6,576 nucleotides of DNA from JALWSI01 sp964569095 [NCBI: uncultured Aquificales bacterium]. GTDB taxonomy: Bacteria > Thermosulfidibacterota > Thermosulfidibacteria > Thermosulfidibacterales. The stretch's first letter is position 1. Each line of letters opens with the position of its first letter. Below, one piece after another: positions 1-6,214 of this stretch. The notes beneath the pieces are model-generated. The model saw nothing but the letters and a program-made list of their open reading frames with translations, was not told where the DNA came from and did no database searches. Position numbers and translations under genes: made by a program. Location of the stretch: positions 1 to 6,576 of the forward strand of contig CAZMTB010000146.1 in assembly GCA_964569095.1 (NCBI GenBank), read 5' to 3'.

Positions 1-477
1 TTGGAGATGAACACCCGAATCCAGGTGGAGCACCCCGTGACAGAGATGACCACCGGAGAAGACCTGGTGCAGTGGCAGATACGCATAGCCGCCGGTGAAC
101 CCCTCTCCCTGGAGCAGGAGAGGGTCCCTCTCAATGGCCACTCCATCGAGTGCCGCATATACGCAGAGGATCCCGACAAGAACTTCATGCCCTCACCGGG
201 CAAGCTCAGCAAGTGGGTGGTGCCCACCGTGGAGAACACGAGGATAGACGCGGGAGTACGAGAGGGAGACACGGTAACCCCCTACTACGATCCCCTTTTG
301 GCAAAGTTCATCAGCTGGGGGGAGACCAGGGATAAGGCAATAGAGAGTATGCTGGAGCTGCTGAGAGGCACCCAGGTGGAAGGGATAAAGACCAACATAC
401 CCTTCCACATCAAGGCGCTCGAAAGCCCCCTCTTCAAGAGCGGGGATATCCACACGGGATTCATCAATCTCATTTAG
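1..477 (+). CDS. Biotin carboxylase subunit of an acyl-CoA carboxylase, C-terminal part (5' end outside window)
   Basis: This is the last 158 residues of a biotin carboxylase, which uses ATP and bicarbonate to carboxylate the biotin of the carrier protein. The fragment opens inside the family signature LEMNTRIQVEHPVTE, which holds the catalytic and metal-binding Glu, Asn and Arg (fragment residues 2, 4 and 6) and QVE at 8-10. GHSIECRIYAEDP follows at about residues 46-58; its Arg52 corresponds to E. coli AccC Arg338. SPGK, PYYDPLLAK and GIKTN motifs of the C-terminal domain come next. Compared with the roughly 450-residue E. coli enzyme, about the first 285 residues are missing. The leading TTG is a sense Leu codon rather than a start, because the conserved block continues upstream. 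No biotin-carrier domain is fused at the C terminus; the carrier is the next gene, 19 bases on. Substrate specificity lies in the carboxyltransferase, so this subunit cannot by itself separate methylcrotonyl-, propionyl- or acetyl-CoA carboxylase. Confidence 0.95.
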   Translation: MEMNTRIQVEHPVTEMTTGEDLVQWQIRIAAGEPLSLEQERVPLNGHSIECRIYAEDPDKNFMPSPGKLSKWVVPTVENTRIDAGVREGDTVTPYYDPLLAKFISWGETRDKAIESMLELLRGTQVEGIKTNIPFHIKALESPLFKSGDIHTGFINLI

Positions 478-481
478 TTTA

Positions 482-487
482 AGGAGG
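482..487 (+). promoter_or_regulatory. Ribosome binding site of the biotin carrier gene
   Basis: AGGAGG lies 9 bases before the ATG at 497, in the 19-base gap after the biotin carboxylase stop codon. It is a full-consensus Shine-Dalgarno and sets the start of the small carrier gene. Confidence 0.8.
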
Positions 488-496
488 ATATTTGAG

Positions 497-709
497 ATGG
501 CAGAACTTATCAGTTCCATGGCAGGAGTGGTTGCAGAGGTGAAGGTGAGTGTGGGGGACACCATCGAGAAGGGAGACGAGGTCTTGGTGGTGGAGTCCAT
601 GAAGATGATGATTCCTTTCGAGGCCGAGATCGGCGGCGTGGTGAAGGAGCTTAAGGTTGACGTGGGAGACTTCATCAACGAGGGCGACGTGGTGGCCATC
701 CTAGAGTAG
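497..709 (+). CDS. Stand-alone biotin carboxyl carrier protein (biotin/lipoyl attachment domain)
   Basis: This 70-residue protein consists of only a biotinyl domain. It shuttles the carboxyl group from biotin carboxylase to the carboxyltransferase. The biotinylation motif is ESMKM, with the acceptor Lys at residue 36. The two hammerhead halves are visible as MAGVVAEVKVSVGD (8-21) and IGGVVKELKVDVGD (45-58), each ending in the typical VGD turn, and the protein closes with GDVVAILE. AccB-type carriers are usually about 150 residues with an N-terminal Pro/Ala-rich linker. This one lacks any linker and resembles the roughly 73-residue YngHB protein of Bacillus. Its place between a biotin carboxylase and a carboxyltransferase supports a dedicated carrier for this carboxylase. 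The start is fixed by the AGGAGG at 482-487. A lipoyl role is unlikely because of the Met-Lys-Met motif. Confidence 0.93.
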   Translation: MAELISSMAGVVAEVKVSVGDTIEKGDEVLVVESMKMMIPFEAEIGGVVKELKVDVGDFINEGDVVAILE

Positions 710-721
710 CGCCAAGGCCCC

Positions 722-1504
722 ATGAGCGAAGAGAAGCTGATACTCAGAGAAAAACGGGGATTCGTAGTCCTTCTCAGCCTGAACCGCCCCAAGCAGCACA
801 ACGCCCTCAGCAAGGCCCTGTTGGAAACCCTGGGAGAGGCCATCGAAGAGTGCTGGCACGATCCCGATGTGAGAGTGATGATGATCACGGGAAAGGGTCC
901 ATCTTTTTGTGCAGGCGCCGACCTGAAAGAGAGATCCCAGATGCCCGAAGACCAGGTAGCCCGCTTCGTCTCCAAAATCCGAAGCACCTTCGGCATGCTA
1001 CAGGATATGCCCAAGCCGGTCATCGCCCTCATCAACGGGGGAGCCTTTGGCGGAGGACTCGAGATGGCCCTGGCGTGCGACATGCGCCTGGCTGCAGAGG
1101 GGGCAACCATGGGGCTCACGGAGACCAGCCTGGGAATCATACCCGGTGCGGGAGGCACCCAGAGGCTGCCCAGGGTGGTAGGCGTGGCGAGGGCGAAGGA
1201 ACTCATATTCACCGCCCGACGCGTCGACGCCCGGGAGGCCCACGCCCTGGGACTGGTGAACGCGGTGACCCCCAAGGACCGGCTCCTGGAGACGGGGTGG
1301 AGCATGGCCGAGACCATCGCCAAGAACGGTCCTATCGCCCTGGCAATGGCCAAAGAGGCCATAAACCGCGGGTCCGAGGTGGACCTGGCCACGGGCCTTG
1401 CCATAGAGGCCCGGTGCTACGACGTGATCGTGCCCACCGAGGACAGGCTGGAAGGACTGGCCGCCTTCAAGGAGAAGAGAGAGCCTTGCTACAAGGGAAG
1501 GTAG
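722..1504 (+). CDS. Enoyl-CoA hydratase family protein, likely 3-methylglutaconyl-CoA hydratase (LiuC/AUH type)
   Basis: A 260-residue crotonase-fold protein, full length for the family. The first oxyanion-hole segment is SFCAGADLKER (61-71), and GGAFGGGLEMALACD (106-120) supplies the second. The catalytic glutamates of hydratases are both present, Glu114 and Glu134 (GLTETSLGIIPGAGGTQRLP). CAGADLKER and the tail with PTEDRLEGLAAFKEKREP...YKGR closely resemble, from memory, human AUH, the methylglutaconyl-CoA hydratase of leucine breakdown. The expected reaction is therefore reversible hydration of 3-methylglutaconyl-CoA to HMG-CoA. The gene lies between the carrier and carboxyltransferase genes, as yngF does in the Bacillus yng operon. 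The gap from the carrier stop is 12 bases, with only a poor AAGG at 714-717, so translation may depend on coupling to the carrier gene. A generic short-chain enoyl-CoA hydratase is the main alternative. Confidence 0.9.
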   Translation: MSEEKLILREKRGFVVLLSLNRPKQHNALSKALLETLGEAIEECWHDPDVRVMMITGKGPSFCAGADLKERSQMPEDQVARFVSKIRSTFGMLQDMPKPVIALINGGAFGGGLEMALACDMRLAAEGATMGLTETSLGIIPGAGGTQRLPRVVGVARAKELIFTARRVDAREAHALGLVNAVTPKDRLLETGWSMAETIAKNGPIALAMAKEAINRGSEVDLATGLAIEARCYDVIVPTEDRLEGLAAFKEKREPCYKGR

Positions 1505-1532
1505 GCAAGGCATCAACCGAGTAGAGTCACTG

Positions 1533-1538
1533 AGGAGG
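1533..1538 (+). promoter_or_regulatory. Ribosome binding site of the carboxyltransferase gene, decides its start
   Basis: AGGAGG ends 8 bases before the ATG at 1547. An in-frame GTG at 1538 overlaps the last base of this site and so has no spacing of its own. The site therefore favours the ATG at 1547 over the longer reading from 1538. Confidence 0.8.
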
Positions 1539-1546
1539 TGAAAGAG

Positions 1547-3088
1547 ATGGCTACCAAAGGAGAGGAACTGGCCGCCGTACGGGAGAGAATCCTGCAGATG
1601 GGCCCCGAGCGGCACAGAAAGAGGGTGAAAGAAGATTACGGCAAGCTGCTGTGCCGCGAGCGCCTGGAGATTCTCCTCGATCCCGGCAGCATGGTGGAAG
1701 ACGGCCTCATGGCAAACTGCCTCGACGAAGAGCTTGCGGCAGACGGGGTGGTCACCGTGCTTGGCCGGATAAACGGTCGCGAAGTGGCGGTTATGGCCAA
1801 CGACTTCAGCGTAAAGGCGGGGTCGTGGGGCCCCAGGACCGTGGAGAAGATAATCCGCATACAAGAGACCGCAATGAGGTTACACATACCCATGATCTAC
1901 CTCGTGGACTCCGCGGGTCTCCGCATCACCGACCAGCTCTTCTGTTTCCCCGGCCGCAGGCATGCAGGGCGCATCTTCCACCTGCAGGCCCTCATGTCGG
2001 GCATGATTCCCCAGATCTGCGTGCTATCCGGTCCCTCCGCCGCAGGGGGAGCCTACATACCAACCTTCTGCGACGTGATCATCGCCGTGGACCAGCTGGG
2101 AGCCATGTACCTGGGCTCGCCCAGAATGGCAGAGGTCACCATCGGTGAGAAGGTGACCCTGGAAGAGATGGGCGGGGCCAAGATGCACTGCTCGGTAAGC
2201 GGCGTGGCAGACGTGTTCGCCAAGACCGAAGAAGAGGCCCTCCAGGCGGTCAAAGACTACCTCTCCTACTTCCCCCCCAACTACACCGAGGATCCCCCCA
2301 CCTACGAGCCCAAAGAGCCCGAGAAATCCCTGGAGGACGTGGAGAAGGTGGTTCCCCCCAACCAGAACCAGCCCTTCGACATGTACGAGCTCATCTGGAG
2401 GCTGATAGACGAGGGAAGCTGGTTCGAGATGAAGAAGCTGTGGGCCCAAGAGATAATAACCGGGTTCTGCCGCATCAACGGCCAGCCCGTGGGCATCATA
2501 GCCAACCAGCCCAAGGTGAAGGGCGGCGTCCTATTCGTCGATTCAGCCGACAAGGCGTGCAGGTTCATCCGCCTCTGCGACGCCTTCAACATACCGCTGC
2601 TCTACCTGATGGACGTTCCGGGCTTCATGATCGGCTCGGCGGTGGAGAAGGCAGGAATTCTGCGACACGGATGCAAGATGCTCTACGCAGTCTCCGAGGC
2701 CACGGTTCCCAAGATCTCGGTCATCGTGAGAAAGGCCTACGGAGCAGGTCTTTACGCCATGTGCGGCCCCTCCCACGAGCCCGACGCGTGCTTGGCGTTT
2801 CCCGGTGCAATGGTGGCAGTGATGGGTCCCGAGGCCGCCGTAAATGCCGTCTACTACAACAAGATTCAGGAGATAGAAGACAAGAAAGAGCAGATGAAGT
2901 TCCGCATGGAGAAGCAGAAGGAGTACAGCGACCAGGTGAACATTTACAAGGTGGCAGCAGACCTCATCGTGGACGACGTGATCATACCCCAGAACCTTCG
3001 AAAAGAGGTTATAGCCAGGCTCTCTTACTACAAGCGCAAGCCCGGAGAGCTGAGATACCCCAAGAAGCACGGCGTGATGCAGGTGTAA
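1547..3088 (+). CDS. Acyl-CoA carboxylase carboxyltransferase subunit, probably methylcrotonyl-CoA carboxylase beta
   Basis: This 513-residue protein (from the ATG at 1547) transfers the carboxyl group from carboxybiotin to an acyl-CoA. Both crotonase-like halves are present. The N-terminal half has [12 protein letters not shown] (119-130) and the oxyanion loop GPSAAGGAY (162-170), then [27 protein letters not shown]. The C-terminal half has [27 protein letters not shown] (355-360) and the second oxyanion loop [11 protein letters not shown] (395-405). The end is rich in Lys, Glu and Tyr. The length fits the PccB/MccB family (about 510-540) and no decarboxylase fusion is present. The [21 protein letters not shown] block is, to my recollection, like the acyl-CoA carboxylases of Bacillus YngE type. 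Neighbouring methylglutaconyl-CoA hydratase makes 3-methylcrotonyl-CoA the likeliest substrate. Propionyl-CoA, or reverse use as a decarboxylase, cannot be excluded. An 85-base gap follows before the next gene. Confidence 0.92.
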   Translation: MATKGEELAAVRERILQMGPERHRKRVKEDYGKLLCRERLEILLDPGSMVEDGLMANCLDEELAADGVVTVLGRINGREVAVMANDFSVKAGSWGPRTVEKIIRIQETAMRLHIPMIYLVDSAGLRITDQLFCFPGRRHAGRIFHLQALMSGMIPQICVLSGPSAAGGAYIPTFCDVIIAVDQLGAMYLGSPRMAEVTIGEKVTLEEMGGAKMHCSVSGVADVFAKTEEEALQAVKDYLSYFPPNYTEDPPTYEPKEPEKSLEDVEKVVPPNQNQPFDMYELIWRLIDEGSWFEMKKLWAQEIITGFCRINGQPVGIIANQPKVKGGVLFVDSADKACRFIRLCDAFNIPLLYLMDVPGFMIGSAVEKAGILRHGCKMLYAVSEATVPKISVIVRKAYGAGLYAMCGPSHEPDACLAFPGAMVAVMGPEAAVNAVYYNKIQEIEDKKEQMKFRMEKQKEYSDQVNIYKVAADLIVDDVIIPQNLRKEVIARLSYYKRKPGELRYPKKHGVMQV

Positions 3089-3111
3089 TTTTCAGTATGG
3101 CCAAAATGGGG

Positions 3112-3140
3112 TTGACAAAACTAAACAACCGTGGTTTTAT
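3112..3140 (+). promoter_or_regulatory. Putative sigma-70 promoter inside the operon, ahead of the HMG-CoA synthase gene
   Basis: TTGACA at 3112-3117 is a perfect -35 box. It is followed after exactly 17 bases by TTTTAT at 3135-3140, which matches TATAAT at four of six positions. The expected transcription start is near 3147, about 27 bases before the ATG at 3174. It lies in the longest intergenic gap of the operon (3089-3173), which is visibly more AT-rich than the flanking genes. The site could let the synthase/thiolase/DUF35 trio be expressed without the carboxylase genes. No operator repeat was seen around it. Confidence 0.5.
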
Positions 3141-3161
3141 CGGACGCAAGATCCAGACGAG

Positions 3162-3167
3162 AGGAGG
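3162..3167 (+). promoter_or_regulatory. Ribosome binding site of the HMG-CoA synthase gene
   Basis: AGGAGG lies 6 bases before the ATG at 3174 and supports that start. The encoded N terminus [13 protein letters not shown] is also where archaeal-type HMG-CoA synthases begin. Confidence 0.75.
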
Positions 3168-3173
3168 AGTGGC

Positions 3174-4241
3174 ATGGCAGTAGGAATCATTGGATACGGG
3201 GCCTATGTGCCGAGGTACCGTATCAAGGCCGAGGAGATCGCCGCCCAGTGGGGAGACGATCCAGAGGTTATAAAGAGGGGCCTGCTTCTCTACGAGAAGA
3301 CGGTACCGGGACAGGACGAGGATACAGTCACCATCGCCTACCAGGCCGCCAAGTACGCCCTGGTTAGGGCAGGCATAGACCCCAAGGATATAGGTGCCAT
3401 CTACATCGGCTCAGAGTCTCACCCCTACGCGGTGAAGCCCTCTGGAACAATAGTGGCCCAGGCCCTTGGAATGACCCCGGAGATCCACATCGCCGACTAC
3501 GAGTTCGCCTGCAAGGCCGGTGCCGAGGCCATGTTCGTATCGTACTCCCACGTGAAGTCGGGCAACATGAAGTACGCCTTGGCAATCGGGGCAGACACCT
3601 CACAGGGTGCCCCTGCAGACGCCCTGGAGTACTCCGCTGCAGCTGGAGGTTCTGCCTTCATCTTCGGCGCCGACGAAGATAAGATAATAGCAGAGGTGCT
3701 CTACACCTACTCCTACACCACAGACACCCCCGACTTCTGGCGCAGGGAGCACCAGATGTATCCCCAGCACGGGGGCCGTTTCACCGGCGAGCCTGCCTAC
3801 TTCAAGCACGTGATCTCGGCAGGAAGGAACATCATGGAGATGGCCGGCCTGACCGCAAACGACATCAAGTGGGCCATATTCCACATGCCCAACGGAAAGT
3901 TCCCACTCAGAGCCGGGGCAAAGCTGGGATTCAAGAAGGAGCAGATAGAGCCGGGATGGGTGGTCCCCTGGCAGGGTAACACCTACTCCGGGGCATCCCC
4001 CAACGGCCTTGCCGCCACCCTGGACAAGGCGGCTCAGCCCGGTGACCTTATTCTCATGGTCTCCTTCGGTTCCGGTGCCGGTTCTGACTCGTTCATATTC
4101 AGGGTGACAGAGAGGATAAACGAGGTTCGCGACATGGTTCCGCACCTCTGGGATCTCATCCACACGGACAAGAAGAGGTATCTAACCTACGGCCAGTATG
4201 CCAAGTTCCGGGGTAAGATACACCTCAACCCCTCGGTGTAA
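3174..4241 (+). CDS. Archaeal-type hydroxymethylglutaryl-CoA synthase
   Basis: A 355-residue thiolase-fold protein of the archaeal HMG-CoA synthase type. The family condenses acetyl-CoA with acetoacetyl-CoA to HMG-CoA. The triad is visible: Glu81 in [11 protein letters not shown] (79-89), nucleophile Cys113 in EFACKAG (110-116) and His237 in FHMPNGKFP (236-244). Further family blocks are [34 protein letters not shown] (180-192), [12 protein letters not shown] and [13 protein letters not shown], then [11 protein letters not shown]. The C terminus QYAKFRGKI is also typical. The length equals archaeal enzymes (about 350) and is shorter than eukaryotic ones (over 450). The gene is followed by thiolase and DUF35 genes, the arrangement known from archaea where the three proteins form one complex channelling acetoacetyl-CoA. 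The complete active site argues for a working enzyme. Whether it makes or breaks HMG-CoA here is open, since the upstream genes are of leucine-degradation type. Confidence 0.92.
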   Translation: MAVGIIGYGAYVPRYRIKAEEIAAQWGDDPEVIKRGLLLYEKTVPGQDEDTVTIAYQAAKYALVRAGIDPKDIGAIYIGSESHPYAVKPSGTIVAQALGMTPEIHIADYEFACKAGAEAMFVSYSHVKSGNMKYALAIGADTSQGAPADALEYSAAAGGSAFIFGADEDKIIAEVLYTYSYTTDTPDFWRREHQMYPQHGGRFTGEPAYFKHVISAGRNIMEMAGLTANDIKWAIFHMPNGKFPLRAGAKLGFKKEQIEPGWVVPWQGNTYSGASPNGLAATLDKAAQPGDLILMVSFGSGAGSDSFIFRVTERINEVRDMVPHLWDLIHTDKKRYLTYGQYAKFRGKIHLNPSV

Positions 4242-4246
4242 GGAGG
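4241..4246 (+). promoter_or_regulatory. Ribosome binding site of the thiolase gene, overlapping the upstream stop
   Basis: AGGAGG begins on the last A of the synthase TAA stop codon and ends 8 bases before the ATG at 4255. It fixes the thiolase start at 4255 and rules out the in-frame extension to 4198, which lies inside the synthase gene. The overlap suggests tightly coupled expression of the two proteins. Confidence 0.8.
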
Positions 4247-4254
4247 AGCCTACT

Positions 4255-5403
4255 ATGAGAGACGTGGCCGTTATTGGAATAGGAATAACCAAGTTCGGAG
4301 AGCTCTGGTGGCAAAACCTGAGGGAGCTCTACGTTGAAGCGGCGTTGAAGGCCATAAAGGACGCCGGAGTTGACCGCATCGACTCCATGTACGTGGGGTG
4401 CATGACCAGCGGTCTATTCTGCGCCCAGGAGCACCTGGGAGCCCTCATGGCCGACTACCTGGGAGTGAATCCCATTCCCGCATACAGGATAGAGTCCGCC
4501 TGTGCCTCCGGAGGCTTGGCGTTCAGGCTGGGCTTCATGGAGGTTGCATCTGGCATGAGCGACATAGTCCTGGTGGGCGGAGTAGAGAAGATGATGACGG
4601 GGGCAGACGCCACCTTTGCCCTGGCCTCTGCCGCAGACCAGGAGTACGAGGCCTTCCACGGAAACACCTTCCCTGGCCTCTACGCCATGATCGCAAAGGC
4701 CCACATGGAGAAGTACGGCACCACCAGGCGCCAGATGGCAGCCGTTGCGGTGAAGAACCACGACAACGGTTCCAAGAACCCCAACGCCCAGTTCCCCATG
4801 AAGATCACCATCGACACGGTGCTCAACGCAACGCCGGTGGCAGATCCCCTTGGACTCATGGACTGCTCCCCGGTAACCGACGGGGCAGCGGCGGTGATTC
4901 TCTGCCCTGCCGACATGGCAAAGAAGTACACTGACACCATAATAAAGGTGGTGGGTTCCGGGGCAGCCACCTCCACCATTGCCCTGCACCAGCGTGAGGA
5001 CATCACCTTCTTAGACGCCGTCTACAACGCCGGCAAGATGGCCTACGACATGGCAGGTCTTAAGCCTGAAGACATCGACTTTGCCGAGGTGCACGACTGC
5101 TTCACCATTGCCGAGATCTGCTGCATAGAAGCCCTGGGCTTCTGCGAGAAGGGCCAGGGTGGTCCCTTCTCAGAGGCGGGCAACACCGCCCTCGACGGCA
5201 AGATACCCATCAACACCAGTGGCGGACTGAAGTCCAAAGGGCATCCCGTGGGGGCAACCGGCGTGGCCCAGATCGTTGAGCTGGTGGAGCAGCTAAGGGG
5301 CACCGCTGGAGAGCGGCAGCTCAAGAGCCCCAAGAGGGGCCTTGCCCAGAACATGGGCGGCTCAGGTGGAAGCTCTGTGGTTCACATTCTGGAGGTGGAG
5401 TGA
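4255..5403 (+). CDS. Acetyl-CoA acetyltransferase, SCP2/archaeal-type thiolase
   Basis: A 382-residue thiolase that would interconvert two acetyl-CoA with acetoacetyl-CoA and CoA. The nucleophile is Cys83 in the ESACASGG motif (80-87). The basic residues are His280 in AEVHDCF (277-283) and His330 in [14 protein letters not shown] (323-336). [13 protein letters not shown] (202-214) is the usual mid-protein block. The C-terminal Cys-x-Gly of classical biosynthetic thiolases is replaced by [14 protein letters not shown] (366-379), as in SCP2-like and archaeal thiolases that work with a DUF35 partner. The start is the ATG at 4255, giving [10 protein letters not shown], the normal first strand. 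It follows the HMG-CoA synthase gene by 13 bases and overlaps the DUF35 gene by one base, which fits a three-protein complex. Thiolysis of another beta-ketoacyl-CoA is possible, as for BbsAB in toluene degradation, but the synthase neighbour favours acetoacetyl-CoA. Confidence 0.93.
   Translation: MRDVAVIGIGITKFGELWWQNLRELYVEAALKAIKDAGVDRIDSMYVGCMTSGLFCAQEHLGALMADYLGVNPIPAYRIESACASGGLAFRLGFMEVASGMSDIVLVGGVEKMMTGADATFALASAADQEYEAFHGNTFPGLYAMIAKAHMEKYGTTRRQMAAVAVKNHDNGSKNPNAQFPMKITIDTVLNATPVADPLGLMDCSPVTDGAAAVILCPADMAKKYTDTIIKVVGSGAATSTIALHQREDITFLDAVYNAGKMAYDMAGLKPEDIDFAEVHDCFTIAEICCIEALGFCEKGQGGPFSEAGNTALDGKIPINTSGGLKSKGHPVGATGVAQIVELVEQLRGTAGERQLKSPKRGLAQNMGGSGGSSVVHILEVE
5391..5395 (+). promoter_or_regulatory. 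Ribosome binding site of the DUF35 gene, inside the thiolase gene
   Basis: GGAGG in the last codons of the thiolase gene lies 7 bases before the ATG at 5403. Thiolase stop and DUF35 start share one base (TGATG at 5401-5405). The GTG at 5400 is in frame but less well spaced. Confidence 0.7.
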
Positions 5404-5789
5404 TGATAGTTCCCAGACACTACAAAGAGATGCCCCAGCGCTACCGCTTGGAGGGGAACAAGTGCAAGAAGTGCGGCAAGGTGTTTCTACCCCCGCGCCT
5501 GGTCTGCCCCTGCGGCTCCGAGGAGTTCGAGCAGTACAACCTGGAGTGGAAGGGCAAGATACTCTCCTACACCATCATCCGCACCCCTCCCGAGAACTTC
5601 AAGTACCAGAAACCCTACGCGGTGGCCCTGGTAGAGCTTGAAGGAGGCGGAAGGCTCCAGTGCCAGGTGTGCGACACCCCCTTGGAAGAGGTGGACGTGG
5701 GCAAAGACGTGGAGATCGTCTTCCGCAAGATCTTCAGCGAGGGAGAGGCCGGAATACACTGCTACGGATACAAGTGCCGCTTGGTCTAA
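5403..5789 (+). CDS. DUF35 zinc-ribbon/OB-fold protein, partner of the thiolase and HMG-CoA synthase
   Basis: A 128-residue protein with the DUF35 layout. The N-terminal helix contains [12 protein letters not shown], followed by a rubredoxin-like zinc ribbon with Cys21, Cys24, Cys35 and Cys37, then an OB-fold from about residue 46 ([25 protein letters not shown]). The closing GYKCRLV resembles the usual GYKFRP end. In archaea this protein bridges thiolase and HMG-CoA synthase and forms part of a shared CoA-binding site. In BbsA (toluene) and ChsH2-like proteins (steroids), DUF35 units partner other thiolase-fold enzymes. The one-base overlap with the thiolase gene supports equal expression. 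The second zinc knuckle reads Cys-Pro-Cys, one residue shorter than the usual Cys-Pro-x-Cys. There are additional cysteines at 87, 90, 120 and 125. The gene is the last of the operon and is followed by a terminator 23 bases on. Confidence 0.9.
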   Translation: MIVPRHYKEMPQRYRLEGNKCKKCGKVFLPPRLVCPCGSEEFEQYNLEWKGKILSYTIIRTPPENFKYQKPYAVALVELEGGGRLQCQVCDTPLEEVDVGKDVEIVFRKIFSEGEAGIHCYGYKCRLV

Positions 5790-5812
5790 AACACCCAACC
5801 CCCCTATTTCCC

Positions 5813-5838
5813 GGGGAGGGCCAAGGCCCTCCCCTTTT
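5813..5838 (+). terminator. Rho-independent terminator at the end of the operon
   Basis: A perfect 10-base inverted repeat, GGGGAGGGCC (5813-5822) and GGCCCTCCCC (5825-5834), is separated by AA and followed by TTTT (5835-5838). The innermost pairs probably open into a larger loop. The stem is very GC-rich and the T-run is short. It begins 23 bases after the DUF35 stop codon and should end the carboxylase/synthase/thiolase transcript. Confidence 0.85.
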
Positions 5839-5896
5839 CACTATGGACTGGGAGGTGATAAGAATCGGCCAAGGTTAGTCTCGGAGGTGGCAAGAG

Positions 5897-6142
5897 GTGA
5901 AGATCAGTCCCAACAAGTTCTACTGGATAACCATGGAGGTGGGAGACTGGAAGAGGCGCAGCAGGTGTTCCCACCTGAAGATGAAACGGTTAAAAGAAGA
6001 CCCGCCAAGCTACGTGGTGCAGTTCTTCGACTTCGAAAGCCACAGGCAGATCGAGGGAACCCTGGTTGAAGAGGGAGAAGACTACATGCTCTTCTCCATA
6101 GGCGGAGATAAGTTCTACCGGTTCGAGGAGTTCAGGGGATAA
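5897..6142 (+). CDS. Small hypothetical protein, 81 residues
   Basis: I do not recognise this protein. The start is a GTG at 5897, with GGAGG at 5883-5887 placed 9 bases upstream; the next in-frame Met at codon 13 has no ribosome binding site. The protein is soluble-looking, with no signal peptide or membrane segment. A basic stretch (KRRSRCSHLKMKRLK, 19-33) is followed by an alternation suggesting beta strands: SYVVQFFDF, QIEGTLVEEG, DYMLFSIGG and DKFYRFEEF. It is rich in aromatic residues. A small beta-barrel (Sm- or SH3-like) is a guess from that pattern only. It lies beyond the operon terminator and before a tRNA gene, so it is probably transcribed independently, though no convincing promoter was seen. 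Codon use resembles the neighbours, which together with the ribosome binding site supports a real gene. Confidence 0.65.
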   Translation: MKISPNKFYWITMEVGDWKRRSRCSHLKMKRLKEDPPSYVVQFFDFESHRQIEGTLVEEGEDYMLFSIGGDKFYRFEEFRG

Positions 6143-6164
6143 GAAATTTGGGTCCAAGAACCCC

Positions 6165-6193
6165 TTGCATTTTCAGGGGCGATTTTGGATTAT
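6165..6193 (+). promoter_or_regulatory. Possible promoter of the tRNA-Arg gene
   Basis: TTGCAT (6165-6170) and GATTAT (6188-6193) are 17 bases apart and would start transcription near 6200, about 15 bases before the mature tRNA. The stretch after the -10 (GGCCCCGC) is GC-rich, as in many stable-RNA promoters. Matches are three of six for the -35 box and four of six for the -10 box, so the call is tentative. Confidence 0.35.
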
Positions 6194-6214
6194 TGGCCCC
6201 GCTTGTGCCGAAGC

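Noticed and set aside
193-1404. Long minus-strand open frame of 403 codons
   Set aside because: It lies antisense to the biotin carboxylase, carrier and hydratase genes, whose motifs are unmistakable. Its translation is low-complexity, rich in Ser, Pro and Arg, with no recognisable domain. It is an artefact of GC-rich coding DNA.
1538-1546. GTG start of the carboxyltransferase gene at 1538
   Set aside because: This GTG overlaps the Shine-Dalgarno sequence that serves the ATG at 1547, so it has no usable ribosome binding site.
4198-4254. N-terminal extension of the thiolase by 19 codons
   Set aside because: It overlaps the end of the HMG-CoA synthase gene in another frame and lacks its own ribosome binding site. 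The ATG at 4255 has AGGAGG 8 bases upstream and gives the normal thiolase N terminus.
5839-5896. Promoter for the 81-codon gene between the terminator and its start
   Set aside because: The best extended -10-like sequence (TG-A-TAAGAA at 5856-5864) matches the hexamer at only three positions and has no good -35 box.
6150-6163. Terminator for the 81-codon gene (GGGT/ACCC hairpin)
   Set aside because: The stem is only four base pairs, and the following bases are not a T-run, so it is too weak to call.
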